DNA of 64,000 bases, taken from the NCBI RefSeq assembly GCF_000421105.1, contig NZ_ATWF01000001.1, forward strand, positions 592,930 through 656,929, in the 5' to 3' direction. A model generated the notes under the pieces. That model was not told the DNA's origin, did no database searches, and saw only the letters and a list, made by a program, of their open reading frames with translations. This document shows positions 61,997 through 64,000 of the stretch, piece after piece (position 1 is the stretch's first letter; every line of letters begins with the position of its first letter). The position numbers and the translations under genes are program-made. Source of the DNA: Limisalsivibrio acetivorans. GTDB taxonomy: Bacteria; Chrysiogenota; Deferribacteres; Deferribacterales; Geovibrionaceae.

Positions 61997-62024
61997 AAAG
62001 CCCCTGCAAAAGTGCAGAGGCTTT
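61997..62024 (-). terminator. Terminator of the FmdB/thioredoxin genes
   Basis: Minus strand AAAGCC-CTGCA / TGCAG-GGCTTT with a CTTT loop and a small internal mismatch, ending in TTTTTT. About 70 bp after the FmdB gene stop. Confidence 0.85.
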
Positions 62025-62092
62025 GTATTCATTTTTTAGGCTTTAATTCATTTTTTGGAGCATCGAAACCGATGCCCTGCTATTCTCTAAGC

Positions 62093-62287
62093 TCAAGTGA
62101 AGCCGGAAGGCGAGGAACAGCCTCCGCCGGAAGAGTCCGAACCGGGCGAGAAGGAACTAACAGCAGAGATTAGCTTCTCCACTTCCTCACTTTCGCATTT
62201 CGGGCACTTTACCTCTGCAGTAGAGCTGAAAACGAGCTTCGAAAACTCATTCTCGCACTTTTTGCATTTGTATTCGTAAATCGGCAT
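62093..62287 (-). CDS. FmdB-family zinc-ribbon protein
   Basis: 64 residues. MPIYEYKCKKCENEF starts the FmdB zinc ribbon, with paired CxxC motifs (CKKC and CPKC) binding one zinc; the Ser/Gly-rich tail with a late Cys (SGGGCSSPSG) is typical. Function is unknown; FmdB was originally named a regulator of formamidase. It lies 25 bp after the thioredoxin gene and is probably co-transcribed. Confidence 0.83.
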   Translation of the reverse strand: MPIYEYKCKKCENEFSKLVFSSTAEVKCPKCESEEVEKLISAVSSFSPGSDSSGGGCSSPSGFT

Positions 62288-62312
62288 CTTCCGTTACCCT
62301 TCTTTGCTGTTC

Positions 62313-62630
62313 TTAGATGTATTTCTTAACAGCGTCCTCGTAAACACCCTTGGGCTGAACGCCGATAAACTGCTCTGCAACTTTACCTTCGTTAAAAACC
62401 ATAACAGTGGGGATGCTCATGATGCCGTACTTGGCGGCGAGCTGCTGGTTTTCATCAACGTTTACCTTGGCTACCTTTATCTTGCCTTCGTATTCGCCTG
62501 CAAGCGCTTCGATAGTGGGGGTAAGCATACGGCAAGGTCCGCACCAAACTGCCCAGAAATCTACAACTACGGGAACATCGCTTTCAAGAACCTCGCTCTG
62601 GAAGCTTGATTCGTTAAGTTCTACAGCCAT
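62313..62630 (-). CDS. trxA: Thioredoxin
   Basis: 105 residues with the active site WCGPCR (C30 and C33) and the cis-Pro region [11 protein letters not shown]. Standard length and fold. It has an AAGGAGGAAA Shine-Dalgarno and an extended -10 promoter upstream. Cytosolic disulfide reductase. Confidence 0.96.
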   Translation of the reverse strand: MAVELNESSFQSEVLESDVPVVVDFWAVWCGPCRMLTPTIEALAGEYEGKIKVAKVNVDENQQLAAKYGIMSIPTVMVFNEGKVAEQFIGVQPKGVYEDAVKKYI

Positions 62631-62660
62631 TATTTCCTCCTTAATAACTTCTTAAGTTAT

Positions 62661-62686
62661 AGTATACCAATTAGTGTTTTTGTCAA
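62661..62686 (-). promoter_or_regulatory. Promoter of trxA
   Basis: Minus strand TTGACA (62686-62681) and an extended -10 TGGTATACT (hexamer 62666-62661). The spacing of 14 bp is short, so the extended -10 alone may suffice, or a TATAAC 19 bp from the -35 is used. Confidence 0.45.
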
Positions 62687-62741
62687 TAATTCAGCTTTCA
62701 TACTATATAAATTATAGCTTACTCACCATCATGCAATGGGA

Positions 62742-63536
62742 TTAGAAGGGACAAACACCGAAAATATCGCAATCTGAGCATGTTTCCCCTTTCTCATACC
62801 TGCATCCGCCGGCTATGCCTAGCCTTGTAAGGGAAAAATCATATTTTGCAGGATCCTCTGGGTTCATTTCCCTGAAAAAGTTCGTTACAGTTTCAAGGTT
62901 TTTCCTCGTTCCCGCAGTTGTTTTAATGATCCCTCTATTGTATGCGAATCTTAATATATGCGTATCTATTGGAAATTGCAACCCCGCACTTTGAAATTTT
63001 TTCCACAGACCGAAATCTATCTCGTCGCTGCGGATCATCCATCGCATAAACATACGGAAACGTTTAGCTCCAGACTTCACAGGATCGGGGAAAAGGAAGG
63101 CATACCCCCTCCCTGCGCCGAAACGCTCACCCTCGCCTTTCATATGGTTCACAAAGGTGATGAGGGCCTCCTCGGGGTCGGAGGAGAAGCTGTAGAAGGC
63201 ATCCTCCACGGAACCGAATCGCTGGTAAAGCTCGCGCACTGCAAGGCTGAAAGCTCTTACATCCTCCGGCTTCTGAAAGCGGTAGTAAAGTTCTGTGGGT
63301 TTATCCTGAATATCCCCTGGATCCGTTCCGTATTCATTGAAATAGGATAGCAGAAAACCTTTGATCGCCTTCACATTTCCATAGGCGAAACAGCTTGCCG
63401 CCAGAGACACAAATTCCGTACTCCCCCCTATGGTGTGGGGGTAGAAGATCGGGTCTGTATCGATATACTCTTTACGGTTATAACGGCTGTACAGTTCCTC
63501 AAAGAACGGCCTGTGGAGTTCTGCTTTTTTCAGCAA
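62742..63536 (-). CDS. TIGR02757 family protein, probable divergent HhH-GPD DNA glycosylase with Fe-S cluster
   Basis: 264 residues matching the TIGR02757/DUF2400 family (no established function). In the C-terminal third FPIDTHILRFAYNRG places Asp191 in the position of the catalytic aspartate of endonuclease III/MutY (VDTHV-R). It is followed by C245, C253, C256 and C262 in a C-x7-C-x2-C-x5-C array, one residue longer than the C-x6-C-x2-C-x5-C [4Fe-4S] loop of those enzymes. The helix-hairpin-helix is not evident. It overlaps the DUF2344 gene by 7 bp. Confidence 0.72.
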   Translation of the reverse strand: MLKKAELHRPFFEELYSRYNRKEYIDTDPIFYPHTIGGSTEFVSLAASCFAYGNVKAIKGFLLSYFNEYGTDPGDIQDKPTELYYRFQKPEDVRAFSLAVRELYQRFGSVEDAFYSFSSDPEEALITFVNHMKGEGERFGAGRGYAFLFPDPVKSGAKRFRMFMRWMIRSDEIDFGLWKKFQSAGLQFPIDTHILRFAYNRGIIKTTAGTRKNLETVTNFFREMNPEDPAKYDFSLTRLGIAGGCRYEKGETCSDCDIFGVCPF

Positions 63537-64000
63537 TCTTCCCTCGGGATTATGTAAAGGTTTGTTCTGGAAACATCCAGCTCCGCCTTATCCAGTCCGT
63601 TCTGGGAGAAGAATTCCAGAAGATTGAAGGAACCCTTCTGACCTGAGGAGAGAACTATCCAGTCATCACCTCTGGCGAGCAGGAATTCATCAAGGATAAT
63701 CTGCTTATCACGCCCCTTTTTGTCCTTTCTTATGTAATAGTTCTTTCCCTGTTCCATAAGCTCATTGAGCGTGGCGGATAGATCTCCGCCTAAACGGAAG
63801 CGCCCTGCGAAGGTATGCTTCTTTTCATTGGCTCTCAAGGGGAGGATCTCTTTAACAACAAAGCCTTCAGGGAGGATATCGTTGAGGGTATCCCGCATCG
63901 AATCCAGACCGCCGAAGTCCGCCGCCTCGATACCCATGAGGTCATTAAAGGCATCAACCCCCACAGGAGGGGGAATAAGATAGCGCATCTTCGGCTGGGG
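63530..64000 (-). CDS. DUF2344/TIGR03936 radical-SAM-linked protein, truncated by the window end
   Basis: The reading frame is open to the window edge (codons for PQPKMRYLIPPPVGV), so the ATG at 63988 is internal. The visible 156 residues have the DUF2344 pattern with the LPVGV-like start (MRYLIPPPVGVDAFNDLMG) and the C-terminal tail (LDVSRTNLYII). In many bacteria this domain is fused to or sits beside a B12-binding radical SAM protein and RNase G-type genes. The missing N-terminal part could contain the radical SAM domain. Confidence 0.7.
   Translation of the reverse strand, partial: PQPKMRYLIPPPVGVDAFNDLMGIEAADFGGLDSMRDTLNDILPEGFVVKEILPLRANEKKHTFAGRFRLGGDLSATLNELMEQGKNYYIRKDKKGRDKQIILDEFLLARGDDWIVLSSGQKGSFNLLEFFSQNGLDKAELDVSRTNLYIIPREDC

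Larger units (their letters stand above)
61779..62092. other. Leader and intergenic region upstream of the BMP operon
   Basis: 314 bp. It holds the BMP promoter candidate, a leader stem-loop (imperfect arms GCGTTTCCC and GGGAAGCGT at about 61808-61832) and the terminator at 61997. The conserved core of a purine riboswitch was searched for by eye in the minus-strand leader and not found. Confidence 0.6.

Overview
The window is a gene-dense stretch of a bacterial chromosome with roughly balanced GC and short intergenic gaps. It is clearly from a Gram-negative (TonB, lipid-A-type glycosyltransferases, signal peptides followed by periplasmic binding proteins) with an anaerobic, organic-acid-oxidising or fermenting lifestyle. 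The gene content suggests a member of Deferribacterota or a similar deep-branching anaerobe: a sodium-pumping methylmalonyl-CoA decarboxylase, a cobalamin adenosyltransferase, an acetate/succinate CoA-transferase, two Liv-type transport operons with acyl-CoA ligases, and an AhbD/NirJ-like radical SAM protein. The phylum assignment is inference from gene content; no rRNA is present to confirm it.

Layout. 1-3286: the end of mmdA, then mmdD, mmdC and mmdB, a membrane decarboxylase that couples methylmalonyl-CoA decarboxylation to Na+ export. 3288-5367: a nucleotide-sugar-epimerase-like/DUF2867 oxidoreductase and a LuxR-type regulator. 5627-14040 (minus): a long operon livG, acyl-CoA synthetase, livH, livM, binding protein, livF, a divergent PaaK-like protein and a CBS-ACT protein. 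14189-17487: suhB-like phosphatase, zapE, an XRE-cupin regulator and a degenerate receiver protein behind a sigma-54 promoter. 17550-27324 (minus): one co-directional string of nine genes, in transcription order two FlgT/LPP20-like exported proteins, a CHASE2 adenylate cyclase, queC, pfkA, a cobalamin adenosyltransferase, yqeY, cvpA and mutS2. 27534-31276 (plus): radical SAM/SPASM protein, nitrilase-family amidase, CoA-transferase.

31277-32668 is a 1.4 kb non-coding tract full of hairpins and bounded by a long imperfect inverted repeat. Parts of it recur at 49.3-49.5 kb. Both sites lie between convergent genes. 32669-37400 (minus): amt with its own sigma-54 promoter, a cupin protein and a 1000-residue PAS histidine kinase. 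37549-40479 (plus): GT2, tandem LAB_N and GT39 genes, a likely undecaprenyl-phosphate-sugar/lipid A modification cassette. 40714-49250 (plus): the second Liv operon (paaK, ACT, livK, livH, livM, livG, livF, paaK), followed by an HD phosphohydrolase and a membrane protein. 49489-56286: tonB, then hsp20-dnaJ-hspR-clpB and a group-2 sigma factor. 56640-61778 (minus): a BMP-type nucleoside/purine ABC transporter with xpt. 62093-64000 (minus): FmdB-like zinc ribbon, thioredoxin, a TIGR02757 protein that looks like a divergent HhH-GPD glycosylase, and a DUF2344 protein cut by the window edge.

How it works together. Imported branched-chain, aromatic or fatty acids could be activated to CoA thioesters by the three or four adenylating enzymes. 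Propionyl/methylmalonyl-CoA would then be handled by B12-dependent isomerisation (adenosylcobalamin supplied by the adenosyltransferase) and by the sodium-pumping decarboxylase, and the CoA-transferase would exchange CoA between succinate and acetate. No CRISPR array, tRNA, rRNA, prophage or intact insertion sequence was recognised.
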